A DNA stretch of 64,000 bases from Seiridium cupressi (GCA_036674765.1 JARVKI010000079.1:141835-205834); one strand, 5' to 3'. Shown: positions 11,152-24,998, numbered from the stretch's first letter. Notes: generated by a model not told the origin, from the letters alone. A program made the numbers and translations.

Positions 11152-14100
11152 CTAGATGACGACATCATTAAGGGCCAACACTTTGCTCCTGTCTCCTAAA
11201 AAGTCGGCCCGGTATTGAACAAGAGCCTTCGTGATACTATCGAAGTCCTTGATCTTGTTGACCTTGAGATTTTGGAGAACCTTCTTGAGTCCATCGATGA
11301 AACGTTCTTTCTGCTCGCCCGTATACGTATCTGTCGAGCCAAGCTCTGCAATAATGGCAGGTTCTAAGGGTACAAGCGCCAATGGTCAGCTTTTCAAAAA
11401 GGGGAAGAACGAATCGGTCACGGATAAGACAATTACGCAGGCGAAGACCGGTACTCACCTGACAGCGTCATCTTGTCGAAATGCTGGAAATCACAACTAG
11501 ACCCGTTGGGGCACTGGTCATCATCGAGCAAATAGGGGCAGATAGGGCGTGATGCGTCTATCTTGGAGCTGTAAGTCATGGACTTCAGACCACCAGCAAC
11601 ATTCTCTTTAAACTGAGGATGGAACTTGTAAGCATGGAAGTATCTTAGAGGACTCTCATAAGAGAGGAGAGCTTGCGCAGACAAGGTGTGCTGGGGTCTA
11701 GCCTGTAGAGTTGTCAGTAAGCGTGGCTCCTGTGTAGAGCGGAGTTGTACTTCGCCAGTCGCGGTGTCTGGTGCTGGGTGGGTATGACGCTCGGACATCT
11801 GGGCTGGATTTGGCTCGTACGGTTCCTCATCAGGGACCTGCTCATAGTTGAGTAAGGCTCTCCTAGATTGGGGAACTACTTTTACCTCTCCATCCTCCCC
11901 CGTGGCAACGTGGGTTTGGTCAGCGTCGGATATTTGCAGTGGAACAGGTTCATAGCCGCCTTCATCTTCTGCATCAGAAATCTGCATGGGAACATCGGCG
12001 TCGATAGGTGGTTGGTCACCAGGACTAGGACCAGAAGATTCCATAGCAGGTTCAGTGCTCGGACTAGTACTTTCTTGGTTGATGCCATGGGGTGCTTGGA
12101 CAGATTCTGGGACAGGAGCTTCAATTTGGGGGTCGTCGCGCTCAGTGAGAGGGGCGGCCAGAGAGTCTCTTTGGTCGACAGCATCGGGGGGAGCGGTAAC
12201 GATAGTGTTAGAGACCCCACTTTCACTGGACGAGTCCGAATCAATATCCATGTTTGTGTTATCGGGCGAAAGTTCTGGAGATGGTTCGAGCACTGTTCCT
12301 TGCTCAGGAGCAGCAGCAGGAGAAGCTACCCCAGTCGACTCAAGCTGTGCGGCAATCGCGTCGGTAACAGCGTCATTTCCCTGAGCTGGACTGTCGGCAA
12401 CTAACACATAATTGTCAGTACTGTGGCAAAAGGGCCATGCATTGTACATACCACGGGAGCCAGGCTCATTCTGACTGTTCGTATCGAAGGATCCCGGTGT
12501 AACAACATCCAAAGTCTCCATCTCTACTGCCAATTTCCGCCGCTCATCCAGCGTAGCCTGTACCTCGAGTTCGAGCTGCGCAGCTTCCGCTTGAAGCCGT
12601 TGCAGCCTTTCCTGCTTTTCGCCAAGGGCAGCATCGAGGACAGGGAGATGGTAGCTTGCGATTCTATCGCGTCTCTCGCTCTTCGAAGTTCGAGGTACAT
12701 CAGACAATTTGGGAAGCCTTGCGGACTCTAGTGGCCCTGGTGTGTGAGCAGGCGATTGAGTCAGGGGCGTGGGCACACCGTTAGATTTCTTGGCCGTTGC
12801 CTTCTTTGCTTCTGCCTCGGCTATCTTTCTCCTGGCTTCCTGAATCTGTTGAGTTAGGAGGTCAAGTTTCTGTCCATGCCCAGCAGGTGGCCCTGCCCCT
12901 GGAGTGGCCGAAGTGGATTTATGGCCACGCCAGTTCCGGGAATGGGACAAGGGAGGGAAGGCAGCGAGAGAGTTCGTCCGAGGTAATGTATCCTGAATGG
13001 CACTAGAAGGTGGCTCTGTGGGTGAACCAAGATCCATTTCCACATCCTCATCATCGCTGACGTCTATGATCAGGGTCTCTTGTGTTCGAGTGCGCTTGAG
13101 AGCAGTGCCACTGGGGGGGTATCCATCAAAGTCTGAGGCGATCGGTCTCTTCATATTCCGGATCTTAGGCGTCGAATGAGGCGAAGACGAGACCGAGAGT
13201 CCTAGAGGACCTCCCGGTGTAGACGAGGAGTCCAGTTCGCCAGTGGAAGAGCGTACACCGGCTTGCTGTGTGACGACTATCGAATCGTCGGTGGTGTTGG
13301 TCTGCTCTTTGCTGCTGTCCGCAGCTGGAGCAGCTGCACCTTCGACCGACTCGGATTTCTTTTCTTGCTGCTTCTTAAGCGCAGCCAATTTTTCCAATAT
13401 CTTCTGATTATTCTGAGCCCTTAATTTGACTTTAGCAGGGTCTGAGGACTCTGGCGCAGTTGATATGGCAGATACGGGAGTTGGTACCGGTGCAGCTGTA
13501 GGTGCAACTGTGGAAACAGGCTTGACGGCGTTCCTTTTGCTCTTTTCGGCAAGCATACGGGCAATCTTGTCTTTACGCTCTTCCTGTGCAGATTTTTTGT
13601 GTTCCATTTTTGCGTTGCTGTCACTGGGTGGGTTGTCTGAAAGGGGCTTCGGAGGGGTTGAAGAGATGGGAGCTGGTGAGGTGAGTTTTGGTGATAGGTG
13701 GGTTTGAGGCTGTTCTTTCGCCTGGGTTGCCGCTAAGGTATGATTCTGTGAGGAGCCAGGAGGTTTTGGCACTTCCAGGCCTAATTCAGTAAATAGGGAT
13801 TTGACTACTTGTGGATCGAGACCTTCGTCCAGGTAGTTCTGATACCGCACCTTCAACGGCCACAATCCTAGTATAGCTTCTTGGGCCTTCTTTTTTGCTT
13901 CCGACACGGACTTGTATGGTAGCTTGGTTGTGCTTGCAGTTTGGATGGAATTGAAAGTTGTTGTTGGTGGACCGGGTTGGTTTTTGGTGGGAGATGCATG
14001 TCCGTTTGGCAAATCTGCCCGATCGGTTGCCTGCTTGGAACCAATGCCATGCGATACAAACGCTGGCACAGATTGTGTTTTCTGCGCAGAGTCTGATTTC

Positions 14101-14942
14101 TAGTCAGAAAATCCGAACAAAAAGACGTGTAAAGTACAGCGAAGCACACAGGACTTACCTTTGGTCCGAGAATTAACCATGTCTGGCATGGAGCCGACCG
14201 GTCGTGCTTCCTTGGGAGAAAGTTGCGGCGAATATGATCCGGATTTGTCCCTGGGTTGATATACTGGTTCATACTCGCCCGGCTCGTAGTCATCGTCCTC
14301 GTCAGCAGCAGGTTGAGAGGCTGAAGTACTATCGATCACCATCTCTTCCCGGGTTGACCCAGTGTCGTATATGGAGGAGCCATCTGCATCACCGGTACTC
14401 CCTGCAAGATCTTGGTTGGCTCCAGAGGACACAGTTTGGTGCTTCAACCCGACCTCCAATGCGCCACCCGCACCTCTAGGCTCGTAGAGATCTTCAAACT
14501 CGCCGTCGCTTAACTCCCCTTCCTCTGAAACCTCATTCGACTGAGCAGGGACCGGGGGCGCAGGAACAGGTCGGGCGTCAAGATTGTAGCCCCGTTCTAG
14601 CGTCCTGATGTCTTGCTTAGGGGGCATCGCAGGTATAGCGGGACTTGGGAATCCTCCAGGTAAGGGTTTTGCCTGAGAAGGGGCGGGCTCAGTTCGATAT
14701 GGAGTTGGAGGCAGAGGAGTAGCGGGTGTAGAGCTCATGCCTAATCCGGGTATTCTGTTCGCATTGTACTCAAAGGATCCGTTGATGGCGGCGTAATTGC
14801 CAGCGACAGTGGTCGGACTTGGCCCTTGCGGAGTTGCGTAGAAAGAAGCAGCGGGTTGGATATGCGGTGTAGTCGCATATGGATATGAGTGTTGGGGTGC
14901 TTGGCCCAGGTATTGGGCATAGTCGTACGGTGGTTGAGACAT
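11152..14942 (-). CDS. Red1/ZFC3H1-like CCCH zinc-finger protein
   Basis: Three exons, 14942-14159, 14092-11459 and 11363-11152, give 1209 residues. Intron 1 (gtaagt ... ctgactagaaatcag) and intron 2 (gtgagt ... cccttag) were set by frame continuity, both phase 1. Most of the protein is disordered and rich in Pro, Ser, Asp and Glu. It has an N-terminal Tyr/Pro-rich stretch, an acidic EEGELSDGEFEDLYEP segment near residue 140, a helical region with AKKKAQEAILGLWPLK, and a coiled coil near the middle (LGEKQERLQRLQAEAAQLEL). Near the C-terminus lies one zinc finger, C1113-x8-C-x5-C-x3-H1132, in the context RPICPYLLDDDQCPNGSSC. This arrangement fits the zf-C3H1 family containing fission yeast Red1 and human ZFC3H1, scaffolds of the nuclear complex that sends RNAs to the exosome. 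Nuclear location and RNA role are family inference. Confidence 0.82.
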
Positions 14943-16262
14943 ATTTAGAGCTGTTGGTACGGATAGACTCGAACCGAGAAAGAGCGAGTTTGTGTACGAC
15001 TTTAAACAATAGTACGAACTTATCTGGGTATGGCCACTAACATGGTGGTCACAGCAGGACCGAGAACGAAGAATTGTTTTCTTTGTCGCGGGCTGGTCAA
15101 AGAGGCTAAGGACCTGTACAATATAATAGGGGTTGATCCTTTGGTAGGTTCAAAATCATTGCAGCACCTAGGGGGGCGCGTTGGTCTGCGAAGCCGTGAA
15201 ATGCGACGTCGTGGACCCGGCTGCAAGGGATAGGCAAGCAAACAATTTCAGGACCGAACGGAGAGCTTCTCGAGCGATCAAGAGCTCCGGGCGCGCACAA
15301 CTTTTGCGAAAAGGTAGAAGCCCCAATAATAACTCGGTGGTCCAAATCGTAGAATCGCTATCAGGGATGGATGTATTCGCGCGGAAGTCGTGCGCGATGG
15401 GAGGGCTTATGATCACAGTCTTCGGATCATGGAATTGATCGAAAATGATCGGCATTTCAACAGTGGTCGCGACTCACCCCAAGCCCAAACGCAAAGCGAG
15501 CGGAGCGCAACAAAATAAATCCGCTATCTCGCGTATCTCTGGGTAGGCGCGGGAACTACCAGGTACAAGTGCTTGTGAGTTTATGCAGTGGCCAAAAAGG
15601 TTCTCTTATATCAACATTAACACAACTTAGGTACGGAGTCTAGTAATACCATGTAGACACACTTGGCAGAAAAAATATTGCAAACCAAATTTTCGAACGT
15701 GCTCATTGACCAAGAACATCCCTAAATCAGAAGAAGAACCTGTATGAACTTTCATCAAGATGGGTACAATTTCGGACGCGACGCCAGGTGCTGTGCTTAC
15801 CGCCACTTGCTAACCTTACGGAGTTCCTGGGGCCTTGATCACCTAGCCGCACCAAGCTAACCACTTTAGCCGTGGAGGCGGCGCTAAATGCGAGCTCTTG
15901 GAGCTCACCCACTACCCGATCGTCATGTCTGGCCCGTGCGTTTGCCCAATGTTTACAGCAACCGCAAGTAAACAAATCGAAGGAAAGCCGCAACTATTGA
16001 CGGCACATGTCCCAGATGAGAGCACGACTAAGACATTTCCCTTGCACACGACAACGATATCCGACGACGACCATGATGACGACTGCTCAGGGTTCCTGAA
16101 GCATCTTTCTTTTGGGGAAATAGGTTATTTCATTTTCATGGCATCGCACCGCAATACCTACAACTTCGTGTCTGATTCTTGACACCGGTTACCATCCGAA
16201 CGAGTTGGGCCAGATCGGCTGGCTCACGCTTGCTGAACATAATCACATCTACATAATACACC
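14943..16262. other. Divergent promoter region, Red1-like gene and myosin gene
   Basis: 1.3 kb between two divergent starts. Short frames on both strands have no family resemblance. Expected to carry both promoters and leaders. I see no strong repeat or RNA gene. Confidence 0.5.
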
Positions 16263-19200
16263 ATGGAGCCTACACGCACCATGTCACAACGACGAAATCC
16301 ATTCTCGCGCGCCGGCTCGCCGTCCACAGGCCCCAGTGGCTCTGCTTTAGCTGGCCGGCCCAAATCCGCCCTCTTCTCGTCCCCTTCGCCGTTATCCAAT
16401 GTAACAACATCGCCCTCACACAAACGCAACAGCTCCGTTGCAGAGATCGCTGCAAGTCTAGCACCTGCCTCCGGCACGGGGTCTCGACATGCCCGCAGCG
16501 ATTCGAAAAGCTCTGGCCCAAACTCGTCCACCTTTGCTCCTTCTTTTATCAAGACTGAAGACATGAGGCGGAGTATAGATGTCGTCAAGGGTATTGAGGG
16601 CGAGAATGACTTCTCTGGAAAGCGATATGTGTGGCTTAAGGATCCACAAGTCGCCTTTGTCAAAGGTTGGGTTGTGGAAGAGCTTCCCGGCGGTAGGATA
16701 CTTGTCCAATGTGACGATGGAAGCGTACGTTCATCCGGAGAGGTCCTGTGCAAAGCCCCTACTAATTCAGCTCCCAGCAACGAGAGGTCGATTCCGAGAG
16801 CGTGGATAAGGTCAACCCTGCCAAATTCGACAAGGCCAACGATATGGCAGAACTTACCCACCTCAACGAGGCTTCCGTCGTACACAACCTACACATGAGA
16901 TACCAGGCCGATCTAATCTACACATACTCGGGGCTCTTTTTGGTTACGGTCAATCCTTATTGTCCGCTGCCGATATACACCAATGAGTACGTTAACATGT
17001 ACAAAGGGCGAAATCGAGAAGACACCAAACCACACATCTTTGCCATGGCCGACGAGGCCTTCCGGAACCTAGTTGAAGAAGGAGAGAACCAGAGCATTCT
17101 CGTCACGGGAGAATCTGGTGCAGGCAAAACAGAAAACACCAAGAAAGTCATCCAGTATCTCGCAGCCGTTGCCCGCTCGGAATCACCAGTAAAGGGCAGG
17201 GGACAGCACTCCAATCTGTCGCAACAGATCCTTCGTGCGAATCCCGTTCTAGAAGCGTTTGGTAATGCTCAAACTGTGCGGAATAACAACTCTTCTCGAT
17301 TTGGAAAGTTCATCAGGATTGAGTTCAGCAAGTCTGGAGCCATCGCCGGAGCCTTCATTGACTGGTATCTGCTAGAGAAATCGAGAGTTGTCCACATCAA
17401 CTCACAAGAACGAAACTACCACATTTTCTACCAGCTCCTAGCGGGTGCCGATCGTCAGATGAGACAAAACTACTTGCTTGGTAACATGGAGGTCGACGAT
17501 TTCTCGTACACACGGGACGGCCATGACACGATCGTCGGTGTATCCGACACGGATGAGTGGAACTCTTTGCTGGAGGCCTTCCACGTCATGGGATTCTCCG
17601 AAAAGGAGCAAGACTCGATCTTGCGCACTGTTGCAGCAGTCCTCCACCTAGGAAACATTACTGTTGTCAAAGAAAGTCGCATGGCCGATCAAGCACGCCT
17701 ATCTCCAGATGCGAAGGATGTTGCTTCGAAGGTATGCCAACTTCTTGGGATTCCATTGGAGCCCTTTTTGCAAGGACTTCTACACCCTAAAGTCAAGGCT
17801 GGCAGAGAGTGGGTGACGAAGGAACAAACACCGGACCAGGTGCGCCTAGGAATTGATGCACTCGCCAAAGGTATCTATGAACGAGGCTTCGGTAACCTAG
17901 TCACAATGATCAACCGGCAACTCGACCGTAATGGCATGGGCATGGACGAATCCCACTTTATTGGTGTTCTTGACATAGCTGGTTTCGAGATCTTTGAGGA
18001 GAATAGCTTCGAGCAACTCTGCATCAACTATACCAACGAAAAACTACAGCAGTTCTTCAACCACCACATGTTCGTGCTCGAACAGGAGGAGTACGCTCGC
18101 GAGCAAATCGAATGGCAGTTTATTGACTTCGGCCGCGACTTGCAACCGACAATTGATCTTATCGAGCTATCGAATCCCATTGGTATCTTCTCTTGTCTTG
18201 ACGAAGACAGCGTCATGCCGAAAGCGACCGACAAGTCCTTCACCGAGAAACTCAACTCTCTGTGGGACAAGAAAACTAACAAGTACCGACCGTCACGGCC
18301 AGGCCCCAAGCACGGCTTCATCTTGACACATTACGCTGCCGAGGTCGAGTACTCGACACAAGGCTGGTTGGAGAAGAACAAAGACCCTCTGAACGACAAC
18401 ATTACCCGTTTACTGGCTTCTTCTACTGACAAACATGTCGCCAACCTGTTCTCGGACTGCGCAGACACGGAAGATGACATGAGCGTAGGCCGCAGCCGAG
18501 TCAAGAAGGGTCTATTCCGTACTGTCGCACAAAGACATAAGGAACAGCTGTCCAGCCTAATGGTTCAACTACACTCCACACACCCACACTTCGTCCGGTG
18601 TATTTTGCCCAACCATAAGAAAAGGCCGAAGCAATTCAACGCACTTCTGGTCTTGGATCAGCTGAGGTGCAATGGTGTGCTGGAAGGTATTCGAATTGCT
18701 CGCACCGGCTTCCCTAACAGACTTCCGTTCTCTGAATTCCGTCAACGATATGAGGTCCTCTGTCGAGACATGCCCAAAGGTTATCTCGAAGGACAAGCTG
18801 CAGCCAATCTGATTCTGGACAAACTCGGGATGGACAAAGCACTATACCGCGTCGGCCTCACAAAGGTCTTTTTCCGTGCTGGCGTCTTGGCAGAATTGGA
18901 AGAGCAACGCGACGCGCTGATCGCAGAGATAATGTCTCGTTTTCAATCCGTGGCTCGAGGCTTCATTCAGCGACGATCTGCCTACAAGAGGTTATACCGT
19001 GCCGAAGCAACTCGCGTCATCCAACGCAACTTCAATGTCTACCTGGACTTGTGTGAGAGCCCATGGTGGCAGCTCCTTATTAAGATGAAGCCACTGTTGG
19101 GTGCTACTCGCACAGCCACCGAAGTAAAGAGACGAGATGAAAAGATCCGGCACTTGAATGACCAGATGCGCCTAGAGGCAGAGAACCGCCAGAGGTTGGA

Positions 19201-22200
19201 GGAAGAACGGCGTAATACTCACACAGAGCTCATGCGGATACAGCAGACTCTCGAGAGTGAACGAGCACTTGCGCTAGACAAGGAAGAAATCTTCAAGCGA
19301 TTACAACAACGGGAAGTTGAGCTTGAAGACAAGCTTGCTGGAGCGATTGATGACCAGGAGAGACTCGAGGACCAACTGGATGACCTTCTCGATGCCAAGA
19401 AACGTGCAGAAGGCGAAGTCGAGAGATATCGAACACAGTTGGAGCAAGCTGCTGGGCTCATTGCTCGTCTCGAAGAGGAGAAGACAGAGCTCGACGCCCG
19501 GGCTGCCGACCTCGAAGCAGAGATTGAGAGCATCTCCCAGAAGCAAGCTGACCGCAGTGCACAAGAAGCGGCGCTGACAGATGAAGTCAGGATGCTACAG
19601 AGCCAATTGTCACTCAAGGATCGTAAAGCTCGAGATCTTGAAGGCAAGCTGCTCCAGGTTGATCAAGATGCCGAAATTAAGCTTGCTGCTGCGCAGAAGG
19701 AGCTCCAGAGCCTGAGGTCTCGTGAACAAACCTTGAGCCGCGAACATCGCGACGTTCAACAGCAGCTATCGCAATTGTCCAAGACTTCGACAGATTATGA
19801 GGACCTTGTGCGGAAAAAGGAGAGCGAGCTTGCTCTCCTCCGTGGGGACAACAAGAAGTTCCAGATGGAGCAGCGCACCTTCCAAGAACAGAAAGAATCC
19901 CTTACGGCTGAGAAGAACAAGATAGCAGAGCGCCTTCGCGAGGTCCAGGCAGAGATGGTGGCCATGAAGTCGCAGCAGTCCCACCTTCAGCGAGAGGCTG
20001 AAGATGCCAAAAACGCACTCGAGGCTCGACTCAGCGAGGATGCTCAAGCAAGCCAAAACCGACAAGTCCTCGAGGCGCAGATCAAGGATTTGAAGGACCA
20101 GCTCTTCAAGATCCAGACCGAAGTCAGCCGAGAACGGCAATCTCGTGATGATGTTGCCCTTCTAGCCGAGCACAAGTTCCAGGAGTTGCAGAATGAGCAC
20201 GAGGAGCTGAAGGAGCTCAAGATTACTATCGAAAAAGAGCTCTATCTCCAACAGGACACTTTGCGGCGGACAAAGGAAGCCAGGGCTACAGCCGAAAAAG
20301 AGCGAGACGATGCACGTGAAGAAATCCGCAAGCTGCGTGTCGCTAAGACGGAAGCCGAAGAAGCTCGCCTCTTGGCGGAGGAGGCTGGAGAGCGCAGTGC
20401 CACGAAGGCGGCGCTTGAGCGGGAAGCCAGCCTCCAAAAGGATCTAGATGCGACTCAAGAGCGACTGAGATGGTTCGAGTCCGAGTGTGAGAAGTTGAAC
20501 CATCAAATTGAAGATCTCAACAAGTTCATGATCGAGTCCGGCGAGTTTGGTCTCAAGAACGATCAGGCTAAGGAGCGTCTTGAACGAGAATTGGTCACAG
20601 TCAAAGGCCGTTTGACTGCTTCCGAGAATGACAACCGGGCCTTGCTCAATAAACTTCAACAGAAGGGGCTTGAGATTGCTCGGTCCAGCTCAAGGGCCAG
20701 CGAGGCCTCTCGAGGGCAGGTCATGGGCCTCCAACGCGAGAAGGCAAGATTGGAAGAGCTCAATACCAAGCTCAACAAGCAGTTAGGTGACTCGCAGCTC
20801 AACACTGCTAGCCTGGAAAAGAAACTGGAGAAAATGCAGCTCAGCTTGGAGGATTTGAACCATGAAGTTGCTCGAGAAGTACAATCCAACAGAAACGCCG
20901 AGAAGATGACATCTCAGTCAACTGCTCAACTTGCTGAAGCCAATCGGAATCTCGAGTCGGAGCGGCAATTGCGCACACAAGCTCAGACAACAGCTCGTAC
21001 GCTACAAGCCACTCTAGATTCTCGCGGGAAGGAACTGGACGAGCTCAGAGCGCAACTACTCAGAGTCCTCAAGGCGGTTGACCCCGAGGTTCCTGTTCCC
21101 ATCCAGCCCAACGAAAGCCATGAAAAGATGATGAGCAAGAACTTTGAGATGATCCGGAAGATCGAGGAACTCCAGCAAAACCTCCGGATTCAGACGGCCG
21201 GTCGTGCCAATGCCGAGGCCCAGCTAGCTGAGCTTCGAGCCTCCAGGGGTGATTCACCTATGCGCCCAAGACTGGAGGAGATGAACCCTAACGAGGCACA
21301 TTTCACTGGTTCCCCAACACAAAGGCGGACGAAGCTCAATGGACGACTGAACTCTGCCACCACAACTCCAACGCGGCGCCTTGGTCAAGAGAATGATGTC
21401 CCAGATTCCGGTAGATCCGACAAGACTGCAGACATGCTCAGCTTCAACAATCGCCAGGACTTGAAGGCCGAAGTTGAGGAACTCCAGAACCAGCTTCAGC
21501 TTGCGGAGATGCAAAACCGTCACCTCCAAAGTCAGATCGACCGGTCTACACCCGTCCGCGAGTTGCCCTCCTCAGATGAGAGTCCGTCTGTTCGTCGCAT
21601 GCAGAAGCTAGAGAAGGCGAACAATCGCCTACACGACATGCTGGATGACTCGGCCAAGAAGGTATCCTACCTGGAGAAATCCATGAGAAGTGGAGAGCTT
21701 TCACTCCGGGATATCCAAGCGAAGTCACACGAAGAGATCCTGGACCTGCTCAACAGCCAGGAAGAGTCTCGCAGGTCACTGCTACACAACCACAATGACG
21801 CCGTCGCAGAATTGACTGATGTCAAGGAACACTTTGAGAGAATTAGACGCGACCGAGCTACACTCGAAGTGGAGCTGCGTGATACCAGGTCTGATCTGCA
21901 AGAGATGACGCATGCAAGAGAACAAGAAGCTACCAGCCGCAGCCAGCTCCTTCAGGAGTTTGCTGACCTGCAGATCCGCCTCGACGCTGAGAGTTCGAAA
22001 CTGGTTGATGTCACATCTAACCTCAATTTGTACAAGAGCCGAGCTGATGAGTACTTCAGCAAACTGGAGCAGGCTGAGATTTCCGTCTTGAAGGCTACTC
22101 GAGCTGAGCAGTTCGCCAAATCCCAGGCCAGGGAAGCGGAGGAGCAGTGCGCCGAGGTGATGGCTGATCGCAAGAATGCGGATGGTGTTATGGAGGACCT

Positions 22201-23728
22201 CCAGCGACAAAATCAACTCCTGGAGGAGAAACTGGAGGATCTTTCCACTGATCTGGAGGCTGCCACTCAGGCCAAGAAGCGACTACACCATGAGCTTGAG
22301 GACTACAGGAACCAGAGAGCTATTGACGTCGAGGACAAGGAATCAAGCATGGAGCAGACGCGCAAGAAGTACCAGGCTGAATTTGCCACAATGACCAAGG
22401 AGCTCGATCTTGCACGTGAAGAAAAGCTATTCAAGCAGTCGGAGATCACTCGTCTCCGAGAAGAGCTTGACGATCTTCGGTCCAAGTGGGATGACGAGGT
22501 TTTGAACAGCTCGACCTGGTCAAAGGAGAAGGCACGTCTTGAAGGTACCCTCTCTGACGTTGTTGCCTCCCGCGACGAGGCTGTCACTGCCCACAATGAT
22601 GCGCAGAGCAAGGTCGTATCTCTCCTCTCCCAAGTTCGGACCCTACGTACATCGGTTGACGAGATCACGGCCGAGCGTGATGCACTCTCGCGCGAGAAGC
22701 GAAGTGTTGAGGCCAGGCTCCAGGAGGCCAAGGCCGGTCTCGAGGATCTGGCCAATAGTGATAGCCCGGCTCTGCGTAACGCAGCCAGCACGGACAAGAA
22801 GATTCTCGACCTGAAGTCTAACCTAGCGCAACAACAGGACATAGCTGCCGCCGCTGTGGAGAAGATGAGACGCTCTGAGTCTCTCGCCAACGAGTTGCAG
22901 AAGGAGATGGTTGTCGAGCGAGAAATTGGTGCCGAGCTGTCGAAGCAAAAGGCTGCTCTGGAGAAGAGCCTCAACGAGCTGCAAGTTCGTCTCGTGGATC
23001 TGGAAACGAAGGGCTATTCGAGCACCAGCCACGATATCAAATTCTTGCACAAACGAATCCAGGAGGTCAGTTCACCTTCTCCTACTATTGATGACACGGA
23101 TACCGGGTCCAAGGAAAACCGCCGGCTCTCTCTTTCAAACTCACCGTCTAGAACACCCGGCCGTCCCCTCTCATCACTGATCCGTAGACTCACCAAACGC
23201 AACCAAAATACTAACCAGGATGCCACACAGCTTGAATCACATTTGGAAGCCCAGGAAACCGAACGGTCCAAGTCTCACAGAGAGGTCCGCAACGTAGACC
23301 GCATCGTCAAAGACATGCAGTCCCAGATTGAGCGCAAGGACAGGCAGGCTTCGCAGGCCACCGAAGACGCCAACCGTCAACGTGACAAGGTCGAGAAACT
23401 TCTCAAGACCATTGACGAACTGCAGGCTTCCGAAAGTGACACGCAACTCGCAGCAAGACGCGCTGAACGCGAACTCCGAGAGGAAAAGGACAAGGCATTG
23501 AAGCTTGAGCGCGAGCTCGAGGGTTTGAAGCAGATGCGTGGAGAAAAGGGCGGTTTCAGGTTTGGTACACCCGGTCTTGATGGTGGTAGTGTGCGCAAAC
23601 TTAGCGGGTGGAGGGGAAGCATCGACGGAGTACTCGATGACGCGAGTAGTCTCGGCGGCGGCGGAATTGAGGTACCCAAGCGAAAGAGCAGCCTTAGTCG
23701 GGTGCCAAGTCTGAAGGGCTTCTTGTGA
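16263..23728 (+). CDS. myoB: Class II myosin heavy chain (MyoB-like)
   Basis: Exon 1 16263-16724 and exon 2 from 16778, joined in phase 0 over a 53-bp intron with a CTAAT branch site; 2470 residues if nothing else is removed. A Ser-rich N-tail is followed by the SH3-like subdomain (YVWLKDPQVAFVKGWVVEE) and the motor: P-loop GESGAGKT (265-272), switch I NNNSSRFGKF, switch II DIAGFEIFEENSFEQ, actin-binding LMVQLHSTHPHFVRCILPN. One or two IQ-like segments follow (SVARGFIQRRSAYKR), then a rod of over 1400 residues with heptads, broken by a proline-containing hinge near residue 1600 with TPTRR. The tail is Ser-rich with basic SLSRVPSLKGFL. It drives the contractile ring at septation. A 165-bp in-frame block (23066-23230) may be an intron; without it the protein is 2415 residues. 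A second in-frame ATG at 16281 could be the true start. Confidence 0.96.
23066..23230 (+). other. Candidate in-frame intron (exitron) in myosin rod
   Basis: This 165-bp block begins gtcagt and ends acacag, has a perfect TACTAAC-type branch sequence about 15 bases before the acceptor, contains no stop and is a multiple of three. The encoded segment is Ser/Pro/Arg-rich and breaks the coiled coil. Removing it joins KRIQE to LESHLEAQE and restores continuous heptads. It may be spliced out always, sometimes, or never. Confidence 0.6.
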
Positions 23729-24287
23729 CGACTTATCGAGCAAGGCGAGCGAGCGAGCGAGTCCGGAAGGTCGGTGGCGAATTGAGGGTCAGCATCATCC
23801 ATAGCGGCGTTTGCATATTTGTGAGTCCAACTTTGTTCTCGGTACATGGTTAATAGGTTTCGGTACGGTATGGCTGGGTACGACGGGGCTACGTGTAACG
23901 TGTTAGTATTGTATTGCTGGATGATAGCTCATGAAGTTACAGAGAGGACTGTATGGATAATATTGAAATATTGAGGCTATGCTTCATCTTCCTTGCTGAA
24001 ATTAGGTGAAAATTGCTCGCACGCGAATGCTGGACGTTCCCCCGGATGTCCTTGATTTTAATACTTTAAACCTTACAATTATCCATCTAGTTTAGTCCCT
24101 ATACCAGGTCTGGTGACAGTTGCATTTATCTTATCTCTATTCCCTTCACGGAACATTTGATTCCAGCTCAATTGCAACGCCTCCTGGTACTAAACTCCCC
24201 GTTACGCTGAGCTGCAGACAACCCACATGTGGCAAGCCGCAGTTCGATGCTTTGCTTGGACTAAACTTGGCAGAGATGAGCCATCCC

Positions 24288-24320
<33 letters not shown>

Positions 24321-24998
24321 ACTGATGGTGATAGGGCAATATGAACAATGTGAGGCAAGCAAATGTCTGCGTTTGCGTTAAACGAACCATAACTATGGGG
24401 CCTTCCCCGGGGCGAGTTTGCCTACAGTAAGAGATAAGTGCATCTGAGCAGCCTCATTAACTTGATCTTTGTTATTTCCCATTCGACAGCCCAGGAGCTT
24501 TTCTTGGTCAGGTGGCTTCGTCAGGCATATATCGTCGAATCTTGACTACATTTACAGAAGCAGGCGCCCCATGGTCGTGAGAAACGTTGCCGTCTGATAT
24601 CACCCACGTAAGCCTCGATTTCACATCAGGCGATATGGATTCCGGTCGTCTGAATATTTTCGCCTTGGGCTTATTGGTGAGGCGTTCTGCCAACCCGAAG
24701 GTTGTCATGGACCCATTCATACTAGGATATACTTATGGCATAAATTCCACGACGAGGCAAACGTTGCCTTGATCAGAACATGTAGCTTCCTCGTGAGCAC
24801 AACATTGTTCGCTTCGGTTAGAACGGTATTTAACTGTAGGGTTTTCTCTTCTTATCACAGCCATTATCTTTCCCCTTCAGCTCGTAAATGTATCCACACA
24901 GAGATTCGGTCGTCCCAAACGAGAAACAGGAGCAATCTGGCCTCTGCAGTAAACATTACACTAGTTACTCCAGCAAGAGCCGCTCGTGTGTAGATCAT
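23729..24998. other. Intergenic, 1.3 kb, with long T tract
   Basis: 3' region of the myosin gene and promoter of the next plus-strand gene. A GAGC-type short repeat follows the myosin stop (about 23743-23761) and a 30-base T run lies at 24290-24319. No supported gene. Confidence 0.5.
24290..24319 (+). repeat. Homopolymer T tract (30 nt)
   Basis: Thirty consecutive Ts flanked by unique sequence, one base longer than the tract at 10788-10816. No target-site duplication or element body is obvious on either side. Confidence 0.9.

Noticed and set aside
16136..23847. Many long open frames antisense to the myosin gene (up to about 250 codons)
   Set aside because: They mirror the codon bias of a long coiled coil, have no introns or motifs of their own, and disappear outside the gene.
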